A stretch of 64,000 nucleotides of DNA, from the NCBI GenBank assembly GCA_013396755.1, contig VWZF01002261.1:2441087-2505086 (forward strand), given 5' to 3'. A program made the position numbers and the translations under genes. The stretch's first letter is position 1; each line of letters begins with the position of its first letter. The notes below the pieces were generated by a model. The model saw only the letters and a list, made by a program, of their open reading frames with translations. It was not told the DNA's origin and made no database searches. Below, in pieces: positions 26,501 through 41,500 of the stretch. The stretch is from Sclerurus mexicanus (lineage: Eukaryota; Chordata; Aves; Passeriformes; Furnariidae).

Positions 26501-29500
26501 TTCTCTGAGCTGTCAGCTAGGTACTACCCCCAAAGACAGTCCCTTTTCTTGGAATTCTGCTGGAGAATTCAGGATCTGCAGAACCAACACTAGGTGGGTT
26601 GCTCCTGGGTTTCCAACAGCATCCCTATAAACCGTTCTTCAGGAAAATGTATAAACATTTGAGCTCTCTTGCTAAGATAAAAGGATATTAAATGAAACAC
26701 ATTTATTCTGTGATCAGTGTAGAAGTGTTGAAAAGTATGCTCCCTCAAAAAAAAGTTTGGATCAAGCTCTATGGAAAGGTGTGGTGATCCTGTGACCCTC
26801 TCTTTGCTGGCCCTTTTGGGCTCTGTGTCACAACTCCGATAGGAAAGTACATCATTAACCAGCTCCAGCTCCTCACTGGACCTGCTCAACTGCTCAGCAG
26901 CCCGGGCATAGTCAGCTAAAGCATGTACTTGCAGAAGTCTTGGCAAGTAACACCATGGAAGAAGGTGCCAGGACTAAGGAATTCTCATCAGTTTAATCTA
27001 AATGATGTTGGAATGGCAATTAAGGATATGGGCATTGAGCATTTTGAGAAAAGAAAAAATAAAAAAGGTGAGAAAAACATGGATTTCAGAGCATTCTTTG
27101 AAATACTATTACAGTTTTTGTTCAGTTATCAGTTTCCATTACTCAATGTTCTGTGCAGATTACATTCTTTGCCAAGTAATAAAATCTCAAGGAAAGCAGA
27201 ATGCTAGTGCTTTAAAAGACAAGGTGATGTAGAATAACATGATCTGCATTAACAGTAACTTAAATCATTTTATCATAAGAAACAAGCTCAAATACAACTA
27301 CAAGATTTTAAAACCATCATACCTTCTATCACTTTTATCTGGAATCCGTTTGCTACAAGCCTTGGATCTGACAAATAACCTGATCCATGGAAACTCTGGT
27401 AATTCTTCTGCATTTTATAAAGAGCGGCCATATACTGAGATCCACCAATAAGACTGAAAAAGAAAATCAAAAACCAAAATCCTTAATGTGAAAACAAAAA
27501 CTGTGCAAGAAGCAAGGGATAAGGAATGACCAAGACTTTTAAAGTATTTTGAAAAAGCAATTTGTTTAAAGAAACAAAATCAGAACTATTCACATATCTT
27601 AGTGAGTGACCAACCTTAGGCATATACTACTAATCATTTTATCAGCCATTTCCTAATCCTAGGGGGGATTAGTCAGTTACAGTGACATTGTGAAAATGTG
27701 GAACATCTAATTTTCTTCTGGGGAAAGAAATTTGTCTTTGCTGCACTATCAAGGAAACTGGTCAAAAATCATACTTATTTCAACTGGAGTAAGACCAAGT
27801 GTGCTCGTTACTTCAAGATAAAAATATAAAAAAATTAAAATCTGTTCTTGTAGATAAACAAATGCACAAATAATCACAGAATTAGCAAGCAGGGCCTTGC
27901 CAGAGTTTACTAATTATCAAATGATACTTCAAATAACATACAAATTTTGGCTCAATATATATTTTTACAATACCTGTCAGTTAACATAATTGGCTTGTCC
28001 AGTTTCTCTACTGGGAGCTTATGGTTCATCAGTAACCTTTTACATAGCAGGGCTTCTTCCAATCTATATGGATTCAGCAACTTTAGCTCCTTCTCAGCAG
28101 CAAATATCCAGACATCAGGACAACTGTGGCGACGGATGAGGAAAAGCTCTTGTTCATCTGAAAGGTTTTTCTCCTGTCTCTGAAGATGACGTCTACAGCA
28201 GCTCAGGGAAAAAGGCACTGTCACAACTTTCACAGGCTGTTCAAGTTTCCCCTTCTTTTCAATCTGATCATGGAATATCTTGTCAAGCTTCTGCTGGTCA
28301 GATGCAGAACTCTTTAGCCTAGGTTTCTGTTTTCCTGCCTCCTTTGCTGGTCGGTGTGCTGCCTGTGCATTAACTTTCTTGACCTCTCTGTTGTATCGTT
28401 CCAGGTCCTTAGCGGCTTTTATTTCATAACTGAAAAAGAGAAAACAAGCCAGTAGAATAATCAAATGAAAAGCCCCAAACCCCAACTCCTAACACACTAA
28501 ACCAGAAGGCAAGGTGACCATTTCAACAGCCAAGAACCATGTCCGTGGTTCAGTAAAGTATCCACATCAATATGCTTTCCACCCTGACAGGGATGGTAGG
28601 ACACTGGGCCTTGTCCCTGTATTACATTACACTTTGAGGACAAGCTGGAAATTTTCCTTCATCGTGACAGTCAGCAAAACCCGAACTACTGAAGGGGGAG
28701 GTGTAGACTGCATCATATAAAGATCTACAGCAAGCTGCTTTTCACCTCAGTCCCCTGTTTAATTTGCAATCAAATATATAGTTTTGGAAGGAGTTCAGGG
28801 TCACAGGCACACCCAGCTCAATTCACAAAGTCATTTAAGCTTCTAGAGCTCTACAGACTTCCAGGGGACTCCATGTGGCTAAGCAGGATTTTGGAGCTTG
28901 AATAATTTCACAACCCTCAGGCTTTATTTAACAAACGCATATTTGATTTCAAATGCCCTAAAATAATAGCCATATATATATGGCTATTATATAAGAATAG
29001 ATAATATGTTCTATTATGACAGAATGATGTAACTAAATTGCAGATCTTTCAAAAAGCACTCAATAACAAGCTACTCCTAAATGCTGTCCAAATGGTTAAA
29101 CCACTACTACATACTAAACCTCTACAACCTGAATGGATTCTTAATAAGTTTATAAACATCAGGGAGATAGGTAAACTTTTATAGATGCCAGGTTTATGCT
29201 TGTTCACTGCAAATGAATCTTACTTTTTTGAAAGCAAAAGATGTGATTTGATGAACTCCTTCTTTTTGCCCCTATTTGACATCCTGAATTCTAGAAGGCA
29301 ATTCGAACCAGTCTGATCTTCACTTAAGAAAAAAAAAAGAGTAGTACTATCACATATAAGTATTGGAAATAAGTATTTTAGCTGGTCATCTTTATTTATT
29401 GCTACTTGCTAGAACAGTTTGATTCAATTATGTGTATGCATGCTGGAAAATTAAGGTCAACAAAAGGGTCACCATTTGCAATTAATTATGATGTGCTAGC

Positions 29501-32500
29501 ATTCACATATGGTACCAATATTTAGTTAACTAAAAAAGTCAGCTTAAATAGTTTCTTGCAATAAATCATGTCCTAGAAAATATGGAGCAAACATTAAGAT
29601 AAAAAACATCTGCTCCTTTTAAAATGAACGGACAAAATCACTTGAACAGAAATATTTTTTTTATCCCAAATTCATTTATAGCTTTGACCAGATCAATAAA
29701 TACTTTGTTTTGAATAGACCCAGTTGTAAAGCCGTAAAATATTTAACTGTAAGAGAACTGAGCTTTCAGCGATACACTGATAATCCAAAACAAAAGCACT
29801 TTCAAACAAACTCCAATTTGCCTGTAATTTTAGACTACCATCAGAAAAATTCCAGCCTTGCAAACTTTGATTGTGAGGGTCTTGCGAATTCATACACATC
29901 AGTATCAGTGATTTCCTCAGAATCAAAGAAAAACTGTAGGTTTATAAACTATGAGGGAACACCTTTGAATTTTTAAAAATCCCTTCCATAGAGGCACATA
30001 CAATCCACAAGTGTTACAAGAACAGCTTCTTCTGTGCTCTGTGAATTAACACAGTAAATTCAGGATCCTTTTCTGAAGCTACGAAACCTGAGGCCAAGGA
30101 AATTTGCAAAACTAGGTAAAAGGACAGAGTGGAAGACTAGATTTCTATACTAGAAGTCTAGTTTCAAAAGCAGCTTTGGTTTAACTAGAAAAGTGGATCC
30201 ACAATGTATTCTTTTCCCCTTGCATCTTAAACCCAAACAAAATACTTAGCATATAATAAAACCCTTTTAATATTAAATGTCTCAGCCGTTCTAAGACAAT
30301 GTGAATTTGAGTATTTGGAGCAAACTCTGACAGCAAAGACCATGCTACCTGAAATAATGTTTCTCCCAGGGCACAAATATACTCATGAAGAATTACTGTA
30401 GAGTGCTGACAAGGTGATTTGTTAGTCCCATGACAATGTGTGTGTAGCTCTGAACCTTTCCTACACCTTCAGGGTAACTACTCCTGCCACTGTTATGGCA
30501 CTTGGAGGGATTTCTCCCACTCCTACCTGAGCCTGATAGGCAAGAACCATTAAGGCCAGCTGTATTAAGTAAGAGCAGGGCGAGTGCAAGAAATTAAACC
30601 CTGGCTTTGCAAAGCAGAAAGATATGTGATGCTGCCAACATGGACATGCATGGGAGCTTTCCTCTTCTATTATAACCTAAAGACCATAACATTTTACATT
30701 CCGGTTGTGTAATAAATGCTGGCTTGTTTTGAAAAGGCCATCCTGTGTCACTACGAGACATCTGTTGCTTGTGCTATTCCCAAAAGGGATTGAAATTAAT
30801 TTAGACCCGCTGGAGGAACCACAGAGAGAAACAGAGATGCTGAAACCATGCACAGCCATTGCAAAAGGCATGACTTTATCACAGAAGGACGGAAATGTGG
30901 TGCTGTGCCAACAAGGAGCCATGAAGCTGGAGGTACTGTGTGCTCAGCAGAGCACTGGCCCTTGGGGCTGCCCTGACGTATAGACATTTGCTGTTACCTC
31001 TAGGTGGCCCAATTTATCCAGAGTACCTGGTAGACAAGACTTATGTTGTCTGCCACAAGTCCTCCTGGACTGGTGCTTTGCAGGAAAAGTTGTCTGCATT
31101 ATCTCTTCCTGCTTGATATTCCCTGAGGCAATTTTAAGAGATTAAAAGTGGAAAGAAGGTACATGAAGCTGAAATGTATAGATACAACTAGTGGCAAATT
31201 TTTCATTTGCTTCAATATTCATGGGATTCAATCCTACATATAATGAAAATAGAGAGAGAGACTATACTCCATTCAGTCCTGTATACGAGGGAAACTTCAT
31301 TACCAGAGAGGTCTCCTTCCTGAACTAATGCAGAGTTAATCTGTAGGCACACTCTTTAAGATAACAGTTGTACCAGGAAAGCAACCATGAAATCTCAAAA
31401 GCTAAAGCACAGCAAATTAAAATTTTCTGAAACAGCTGGCAGAACCTTTTGTTTCATTTCATTAAAAGCATGAATATAATTGGAATAGATTTCTACTATT
31501 AAATTATTATTTCTGCTTATGTAGAGATAGACAAAACACATTGTCACATTTATTGTTGTGAGATCACAGTATGTTGTTTGCTTAGTAAGCTTTAAGGTAA
31601 GGAAATCAGAAGCTAGATTAAAATTAAAAGGTTTTACTTAACTCTGATATAGCTGGTATTCAGAACCAAGCAGATTTTTTTCAAGCAAAGCCAAGAATTC
31701 AAGGAAAAAGATATAGAACAGTAATTCCACAGGTGTAACTTCTCTTTCTTAACATTCTCCTAACGAAATCTCTCATTGGTGTTAAAATTATACTTGTTTA
31801 GTTAGTATGATTTCCTTTTTAATGGGCTTTCTTAATTCCCTTCTCTTTGCTCCCACAACATGAAGGAAACTTATTTTCACACCACTTCTAATGAGTTTGT
31901 TATTCAGAACCAAATTTTTATCTCCCAAACTTTCTGCGACAAATCACAATATGAATTCCAATAATTACATGCAAAACTACTGAAGAAAAACTGCTATTTT
32001 TCCTCATCTGTATGATGCTTTACTGTGTTTTACAGTTTATAAAGTTACAAACAAAATATTGAAGGTTTCGTGGTTTTTTTGAAACTGTCTTAGAATATCT
32101 CAAAATCTGTTACTAATTCATCTTTTACCAAAATCTAAGTTCCATATAGAGGACAACATATACCTAATATTTTAACTCATCCAAGCCCAACCCCAAATTA
32201 GCCTAAAAAATTTCCCTTTCTTGCAGGTAGTTTTCAAAATCTCAGTGACAATTCAATTCAGAAAAATTAGGAGTTTATCCAGATTGTAATCTAGAAAGAG
32301 ACTTGGTCTAGTTCAAAAGAGATTAAAATTCAAACTGTACTGTACTCTGGACCAGCACTACAATTAGCTGTCAAGGGGAAAAGGTAATTCCTTCTGTCAT
32401 TTGATGGGGTTTTACAAATACAATTCTGAGGTAGCCTGGGTTGGGATATGTACTAAATTTAGAGGAAAGGAGTTTACCAAATGTTCGAGTACTAAAGATC

Positions 32501-35500
32501 CTAAAAAAGGATTCTCACTTTATAGCAATACGGCTGGAAACTCTTTGGAGGAACTACATCTATATCCATCACTGTGCTACTTTTCAAGGACAGATCATGA
32601 GTGACAAAGCAAAGGCAGACCTCAGAAAAGAGAAGTTAGCAGGATTCACAGTCCACTTGCTTGCCTGTTATCTCTAAACAACCCTTCAGCAAAACTGTCC
32701 CTGCCCAACTGCTGCATGGCACAGTGGCAAAATGAGTAACTCAAATCAGCAGTGAACGACTGCACACAGCAAAAGATGACAACTCACAACACTGATGCTG
32801 ATCTTGAAAAGTCAAAAATCTCTTTCTGTTCTATTTTTTCATAAATAACTGGAAAGTCTCAATTTTTTTAATTCACTACAAGTGACTCTGGTAGATACCA
32901 GGTTTAGAAGCAAGTCACAGCCTGAGCACTTACTTCTTTTTTTCCTCTTCACTCAAATTCTTCCACCGTTCTTCAATTTTCAGCAGGATGTCTGTCATGC
33001 TGGTCTTTGGATTATCGTTTATCAATTCTGGACGACATTCATGAGTGAAAATTTCAAATGCAGACTTTGCTTTCCTTATTATTCTACTGTTAATTAAGTC
33101 ATAAGCTGTCACATGTCCGAATTTTTCACTTATCACACTTTTTTTCTTTATGCTTTGCTTTGAGATATGTGGATCGTTGCTCTGTTCACCAGTACATTCT
33201 TTTTGCTTATTAATTGTTCCTCCAACTTCAGGAATCAGAACCTTAACCGGTTCCAGGTTGTCTCCAAGACTGTCTTTAAATGCACTTCCCATACTCCAAT
33301 TATCAGCAGAGACTTGAGGTAAGTCTTTAGGGACTAAGGCTTCCTCATTTTTATCTATTTTGTCAGTATTATCAAAACTCAAAAGATGCTCATCATCAGC
33401 TTTTTTAGACTTGGAGTGCACAGGAACACTGTTCCTTTGAGTATCAGTCATATTTAGTCCATTCTGTTCCTCCTCACACAATAAATTTAAGGAACTGTCT
33501 GGAAAGGCATCACTCTTTGAAACCTCTCTTTTGTCCAGGCGACTATGTACATTATCACCACAAAAAGTCTGATGATTTAAGCAGATCTCTGTGTTTTTTC
33601 CTGCTTGACAGTTTTGCACATCACTGCTGAGTGAAAAGAATGAAGTATGAGCATGTAGCTCATCGTTTCCAGATGGTCCCGTTTCATTACCAACCACATC
33701 TGTTTGTTCTGTTCTATGAACAAACACATCTTCTGAGGTAACATCTGTTTTATTACTTTCACCAGGGACTGTAGCAGGTAGTGGCCCATACAGTGATTTC
33801 AACACATTTTCAACTGCAAGTAAGACAGATTCCTGGAAAAAAAAAAAAAGAGAAAACAGAAAATACACACAAGTGCACCTGAAAGTGTTAACTGACAGAT
33901 ACTGAGAATACAGAACAATATGCAAAGTGATCTTATTCAGAATATTTTTCAGACAAATCTGGACACAGATGACTGCATTTCAGTTGTTCACACATGCTCA
34001 AAAAGATTCAACTAGACACCTTCAGGCTCAGATATTTTGTGACAGATATTCTGCTTCACTAGTTTACTCTGGTATCACAAAATCACTTAAATGTGTTCTT
34101 TGCAAGAGGGTACTGACTGCTTCAACCACTATCAGGTAAAGCTATTCCTACCTAATATGGAGTTAGAAGCTTATAGTCAAAACAGGTACACCAGCAGCAT
34201 CCCACTTCATGCCAGTGTGTTTGTGTAGGTGCTTTTATGGTGCATGTTTCCAAGACAGCTTTGCACCAAATGATGGAAATGAAGAAGAAGATAACCACCC
34301 AAAACCCTACAAAATAGAAATAAATTTAAAAAACAAAACAAAACAAAAAACCAAGGAAAAAAGAAAACCGAACTCTTTTTCTAATGCCAAAGTGGATCAA
34401 ATGTGAGAATGCTGTTCTAATTTTCATACAAGTGCCACATAACCGGCAGTACATTGACAAGATTAACATAGACAAATACAAAAGGTTTTTGTGAACCGGG
34501 CTAACATACTGGTGTGACTACCTACATCCACTTTGAATAAGTACCTTAAAACCCACCTTATTACCAACACAGTCTTCCTAATTTCTGTGGCACTTAATTG
34601 ATGTCATCAATAATCTATACACATAATAGCAACTCCCCTCCTGCTCACCCCCACCTTCATGTACATGGTGTTTAAACAGTGATTGCTCAGTGTAGATATG
34701 AAGTATGAGATTTGTGTAGGGACACATCTTGATTCCATTTAGCTTTTCTCACTATAAAGGCATCTGAAAACAAAGTGGTACACACATATATCTGACAGCA
34801 TAAAAATCTTTGAAATCGACTGGGAAATGAATTTTGAATAATCCTCCCTTTAGCCTGCTCAGTAGTTTTTGATCAAAACAGTTCTGTGATAAAGACAAGC
34901 TATCATGTAACTAAAACCAAACCAAACCCAGGGGCACTGTTAACCTTCAAACTTTTTTGTAGTCCCCAAAGCCCTTATTATGCTTACATAGGTAAAAGGT
35001 TGACAACTCAAAAAGAGAGAAAAACTTTAGTTACCTTATAATGCAGCAAAACTTGAGTCTTATCAGGTGTTATATTCACATCCACAGCAGAGGCAGGTAC
35101 AGTAATATTCAAAAAGAAAACAGGATATAAACGAGTACAGTCCTTGTGTGTCATCATACTGTAGTACTGTCGAATTAACTGCAGATTGATTTAATACAGA
35201 GATGTCAGTAAAGGCAATAAAATAGACAAAAAGGCACAGGAACAAAATTTGACATTAGAAAAGCATAATTGGTTTGTTTGTTTTGATGGGTTTTTAAGTT
35301 AAAGGAATGCTAAAAAGGTCATCATATGTGTGTATGCCAGAAGAATCACCACAAGGGCAGTTACTGGTGGTTTCCATGTCTTCAGATAAATTAAAAAAAA
35401 CCCCAACAAACCAAAACCAGGAAACTATTCCAAGGCTACTCGGACATTCTGAATGAATGTATTGATTGTACTTGGAAGAAAAGTATGCCCAAACTGGACT

Positions 35501-38500
35501 GAAATTCCAACTTTCTTTCCTCAATCACCACAAATACTGTTTGTTGTTTTTTAAAGAAAACCTACTTATACAGCATGCAACTACACTGCTATCTCTTCCA
35601 GTCCAGCTAAAGTCTGAGAAAGTAGCACTTGGACCACAGATTTGCACTCTTCCCAGACCAAGACTAATTTGTTCCTTTTATTAAAACCCAATTATAAATT
35701 TACAACTTTTCTCAAACTCTGCTTCTTCTTACTATCTTCTCTATAATCCTCCCAAAAACTCCTCCAAAAGACCACAAAAATATTTAGTTGTTTCAGAATT
35801 TTGGTGTTGTTAACTACAATGATCAAATAAAAGATGCTTGCATTTCCCTCTAGTATGCTATATCCTTCCTCCAGCAGACATCCATACTGGAGAAAAGAAT
35901 ATGTTAACAAGACCAAAAAAAACCCTGAAAGTGTGAAAAATGAAGAGCCACTCAGATTAAAATTTATTTTTTCATTTTTTCATTCTCAAATATTGTTCAA
36001 ATAACATTAAGCTTACTGAAACATTTTCAAGTTATTTTAACCTTAATATTCCCATAGTCTGTCCTCAGCTGGCACTGAACTGTAATGATAAGAGGTCCAG
36101 CAGCACTTCTTCCCTATACGTATCATGGAAGTAAAAGTGATGTATAGCTTGTTTTCTATGTGGGCCACTGTATTTTTACTTTGGTAGGATGCTGAATCCC
36201 ACCTTGAATCCAGGCTTCCATGCTCTGGTCAAAGAACTGTCTCTGTCACGGGATTCCATAAGAGCTTTGAACTCCCAGAAGAACCAGGCACATCTAATAC
36301 TGTGTGGAGATGCATTAGCCTTATCTGGCTCTTCACACACCAACACAAGTTCAGGGTTTACATCTACAAAGCTTTTCTTGCCAACTGAAAATGACTTCAT
36401 TGTCTCCACCTTAAAACCTACACGGAGACTTCGGCATGGCCGTGGTTTTCTCTCCTGGCGATGGCAAGGATTAGGACAGCAAGGCTGCTCCAAGTGAAGT
36501 GCTGCAAGGTTCAGTAGTGACAGAAACCCAAGAGTATCAAATTCTGCCTACACAATGCTCAGCTGTAGCCAGCGCTGCTGCACTATCACTTTCATTTCTA
36601 CCCAATGCATACACAAACTTAAAGGGAAAGTATGGTGTTCGCTTGGTAAGCCCACACTAGAAGTGGACAAAATCCAAACTTTATTTACAGAAGAATTCTC
36701 TTACAGGAACTACAAAAAGTTGCCTTATGGGAAATTGCACAGGTGATTTCTACAGGTTAATACAAAGAGTGTGTCAACTGTCCCAGTCTCTTGCACAGAG
36801 CATCTGAAATGACATCTTTTTAAACAGCCAAAAATGTAACACCCAGCTCTGTGGTGGTGACTGCAGCAAATGAAACAGAACCGAGGCACCAACAGCATCA
36901 GATTTGTGGAGGGGGTTTCTGTTGTACATGCTAGTATCTACACCTGTAATACTCTATTTTATGTGAGGAAAAAGGTTGTAGATTGCGTAGGTGTCTCTGT
37001 CCTCCAAGAAATCACATTTCTATTCCTTGAATTAGAAAATATAGAAGATATTACCTTTAGTATTTCCTTCTGAAGAACTGGGCGATTATTTATAAAAATG
37101 AAACTCCTTTCTGAGCTTGAAAGACTTGTCAAAGAACTGTCTGACTCAGGTTTTGGGAGAAATCCAGAAAGATTTATCTGCAATTATAAAACAAATACAG
37201 TGCAAAAGTCTCTTGGAGAAATCAAAAAGATTCTTAGGAGAGGTGAGATATTAAAATACAATTGTACAGCAGCCCATGCCATTAAAATGCATGCACTGCT
37301 TCTTGAAAGTTAGAATATAAAAAAATAAAAGCACTTAGAGAAAAACAAAAAGGAGGTTGAGAAAGATGGATTCGTATCTATTTGCCTTTATCAACTGATT
37401 GAGGTATTTCCCATTTGGACTGCCAGCTGCATCAGGATGCTTCCTGCAGCTGAGGGCTGTGGAGAGCCAGGCCAGCAGCTTTAGGCTTGCTGACTGTGGG
37501 GTTGCCAACCTCCCCCCTGTATAAGCTGAGGGCACACGCTGCTGCCCAGCCTGGCCTGGGCAGCAGACAGAGAACTACCCCTACAGGGAAAGCCCAAAAC
37601 ACACAATCCCCCTGCTTCTACGCAGAGGGCACCTTAAATAGCCTGTCATAGGGCATTTATTCAGGGCACCTAAATTTACCTACGCCACCTGTATCCAAAT
37701 CATCTGACTCCCAAGAGTGCTGAGCACCCACGATTCACAGGCTGCAGCAGAACCTGTGAGCACACAGCACTGCCAGGGAGCCTTGGAAACAGCACATGAT
37801 TTGTGTACCTAACATGAACTCTGAGTTTTAAGATTTTTCTGTTGAGATTCTTTAACGGGTTTTTTTAGGTCAAAATACAGACGATGACTTGTGCTGCCCG
37901 TCCCATCACTTCCCCCAACATGCAACTCTGAAACTGTTGGATCGATTTCAAATCAATCTGATAAAGAAGCAGAAATCCCAAAGAGATCACATTCCCACAA
38001 TTTCTGTGATAACTGACAGCTGTTTGGAGAGGACAGCCTAAGGAAAATTGCAACTTTTCAAAAGCCAGGACCCATCAGTATGCAAGAACTGACACGCTGG
38101 CCAGCCCACATCCTGCCCCACACATCGTCCTACTGCCACCTGCCCAAACTGACAGGTGGAGGAACACTGGGGCATCCTGAGGGTGGAGATTTTGGAGATA
38201 CAGGAAAGTCTGGAGAATGTTCTGGTAGCACAGTGGATCATTGAACACAGACATGAGACCTCATTAGCTCTGCTTTTGGCAGAACCCCTTGTATTTACTA
38301 AAATCCAAATTATCATGCTTTTGAAACGGAATTTGAAATCCCTGGGATTTGGCCTGTCCTTCCCATTCATCTACGTCACAGCAGCTATCTGCTCATGTGC
38401 TCCCTTACTCCCTGTTGACCTTGTAACAAGCATTCTGTGCTAAAGCTGGCGTGTTCTGGTCAGCAACGTCCCAGCAGAACCAAACACCACTGGTCAAGTT

Positions 38501-41500
38501 AAAGAGGTGTCAAATATCTGTTGGGTGATTATCAGAAAACAACATGCAGCACTTCTAGATTTTCTTCTGCAACTATAGCACATCCTCCCTGAACGTTCCT
38601 CCTCTATGCTTCAAGCTCCTTTTCTAATTCACAAATATTTGCACAAGTCTTTCACTTCGAACAATATTTTCATATACAGAAAACATTAAAGCAAAACTGA
38701 AAATCTCTAAATAACCCATTTAAGAAAGTGACAGATTTAGAAATGGCTGATTGCTGTTACTATTAAAGCCATGCAGAATATCAGTATGCTCATTAAAATT
38801 TAGCCACAATTTATAAAACTAGTCTTATTAGAATTTTCAACTAGGAAAGTATATGAAGTATAAAGACAAAATTACAAAGACTGGAGAGTATTACAGAATC
38901 TTTGATTTCAAATTAGATCAACTGTTTTAAAAATGAATACTTTAAAAAAACCCCAACTTATATTTGTATCAAAATAAATCTGTAATGAGTGGACAGAAGA
39001 ATGCCTCTCTAATATTTTTTTCCCTGCTAAACTTAACCTTTACAGAAAAAGAAGAGACTACGAAAATTTCCTGTGTGAAAGTTTTCAGCCCAAATAAATC
39101 TGTCCATTTACATGACAGGGGATCTGAAAAGCACAAATGCTGTTGTGTACATGTAAAAGGTTGTGTCAATTATTTGTTTTCTCAGTTTTCTTTTTATTTG
39201 ACAAGTAGCTCCTGAGTTTGCATCCTTTGGAGTCAACTTGAAATGTGTTCTTATTTCATTCAGTGCTCATAAGGGAGAAGTTTTGAAGAAAGCCGGTCTT
39301 TAAAATTCCCAGATCACTTGTTAGAGAAGTTTTAACTCTGCAGTAAAGTACAGCAAAATTAGTTTTGCCTTCAGAACACACTTTTCAACAAAGGAATATG
39401 AAGCTACACATTGAAAAAGTAGGAGTTAAAGCAATGAAAGAGCTGCCCTCTGGTCTGTGTACTAAATGAGGCATTGATCTAATGGGAAGAAAAACTATGC
39501 CCTGTCCTTCAACACCTACTCCAATACCTGCACACAAGGGAGAAAGAAATGATTACACAGGCAACTTAATTCTGCCATTTTATAGTGTTTGGTTGCTTAG
39601 AGGTTTCTGAACATCAATTTGTGCGTGAGCATTATGCATGGATCACTTACACACCTATAAATGATGCACGTGGTATTTTACACACTATTTAGAGACAGAG
39701 AGAGATATGGAATGTTCCCCAACTTCTATTCAAGGAATATGGATGCCTCATGATATAGCAGAGAAGTAATGTGAGAACCCGAGTGCCTCCTTCAAGCTAG
39801 TCCCTTCTAAATACACCCATGTCTTCCCTTTGGAGCCCCCTGCACTTGCCCTGTGGGCACATCCAAGCTACACTCAGGTAAGAATAGCTCTGGATGTTCT
39901 GTTCAGACACAAGCAACTAAAACTTTGTAAACCAGAAGAACTACAACCTCGAGCTTTAAATCTGAATAATGCTATTAAAGTGTAATACAAATATATAGTT
40001 GGACTTTTATTAAAGTCTGAATAATGCTATTAAACACCACACTGACTGCAGCATTGTTGTGTTTAACAGCCATTGTGACTTCACAGTGATTTCATCGCAT
40101 CTATGTGACTGGTTTATTACTACAAGATACAGGAAAATGCAACATAGAAAGTTCCATAGTAGCAAGACTCCCCTTGCAAAAATGTCTCCAAGAAAAATGG
40201 AAGTAGGGTAAAAAAAGTTTTGAAAACATTACACAAAGAAGAGTATCATGGGAAATTCCCTCACTTTCAACAGGGCAAAGGAAGCCAACTGCACTGAATT
40301 TTTTGAAAGCTAGCAAGTTATTTCCTTGAAATACATGTTTCGTGGAAATTTTGCATTACTTGCCTTCTAAGTATGTGTTTCTTTTGCTGTTCAGGTGCCC
40401 TTCACTGAAATTGAGGAGATACTCTTTAGAGTACAAGGCTAAGAGGCCACGAAGATGAGAACGATCTAAGTGCGTAGATATTAATCAGAGCACAACCTGC
40501 CTGTGGGCCCAGGAATCCCAGCTTGGACAGGCCTGAGCAATCAGCAATTCTGCATTTGTCATCACAACTGTTTTTACTGCCATTTGATCAGTGCCACATG
40601 AGTCCTGACGAGATGATTCTTGGAGGGGATTTTCAATCATCAAACCAATTAATTTTATGGAGAGGACAGTTATAGAAGCAAATGCCTTAATCAGATGTCA
40701 GTCTGGAGATACATCCTCTTTTTCACAGTTTCCTTCTATGTGAATATTGACTTATCTCTCTTCATTGCCAGGCGTTCAGTGAATTTGGGAGAAGGAAGTT
40801 TAAACTCACCTCAGGATATTCACAGCAGTGCTGAAAAGGTACCATACTGCCCATAACGGCTGTTCCCAGAACTGACATACAGGCCATTTTGTGATCTGAC
40901 ACCCTGGTCTTCTGCCAAATAACTGCCTGAAACAAATGGCACAGAGTCAAATTTTTGACATTATATTTGCTGAACTCAAGTCATGTCTATGAACATGCAT
41001 ATGCAACTGCACACACACTGTATATGTAACATTCTGTACTCTGACCCTCTGAAAACCACCACTTTCAGAGTTAACAGACTCGATATGGTATTTCTTGGCA
41101 CATCTTCTCATATTATATTGCTTATTTAGACTCAAAGCAATTGGAAAACTATGCAAAGCTTGTATTTATGGATGCTACATGGCTAATCTGGACTTCTGTG
41201 CCTGAAGCAATTGTTAGAAACAAATCAATACAAATACTACTTCTCCTCTTCGATGTAGGCTTTGTGTTTTCACCAAGTATACAAACTGACGGTTTGTGAC
41301 AGGGTGCTCAACACTTGAAGGTGAGCACTGCAGTGCTTATTTTACTTATACTGAAGAGACAGGCTGTTTTGGTAGAGATCAGGCTATTACCTGTCCATTC
41401 AGAGCCCTCACCTGGATACACAAGGTGTATGACAAGCCTGCTGTTTAGGAAAGAAAGCAGTTTTTTGTCTAATGAAAACTTTGTAGAAGTTAGAAGGATG

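Noticed and set aside
30705..30983. 92-codon open frame in a slightly GC-richer patch of a PMS1 intron
   Set aside because: The opposite strand is also open, there is no known homologue, and no splice-site pair joins it to PMS1.
33833..33925. Upstream extension of the large PMS1 exon, which is open for 31 more codons
   Set aside because: The extension is a T-rich polypyrimidine tract ending in CCAG, so it is the intron acceptor region; the exon starts at 33832 and joins the previous exon in phase.
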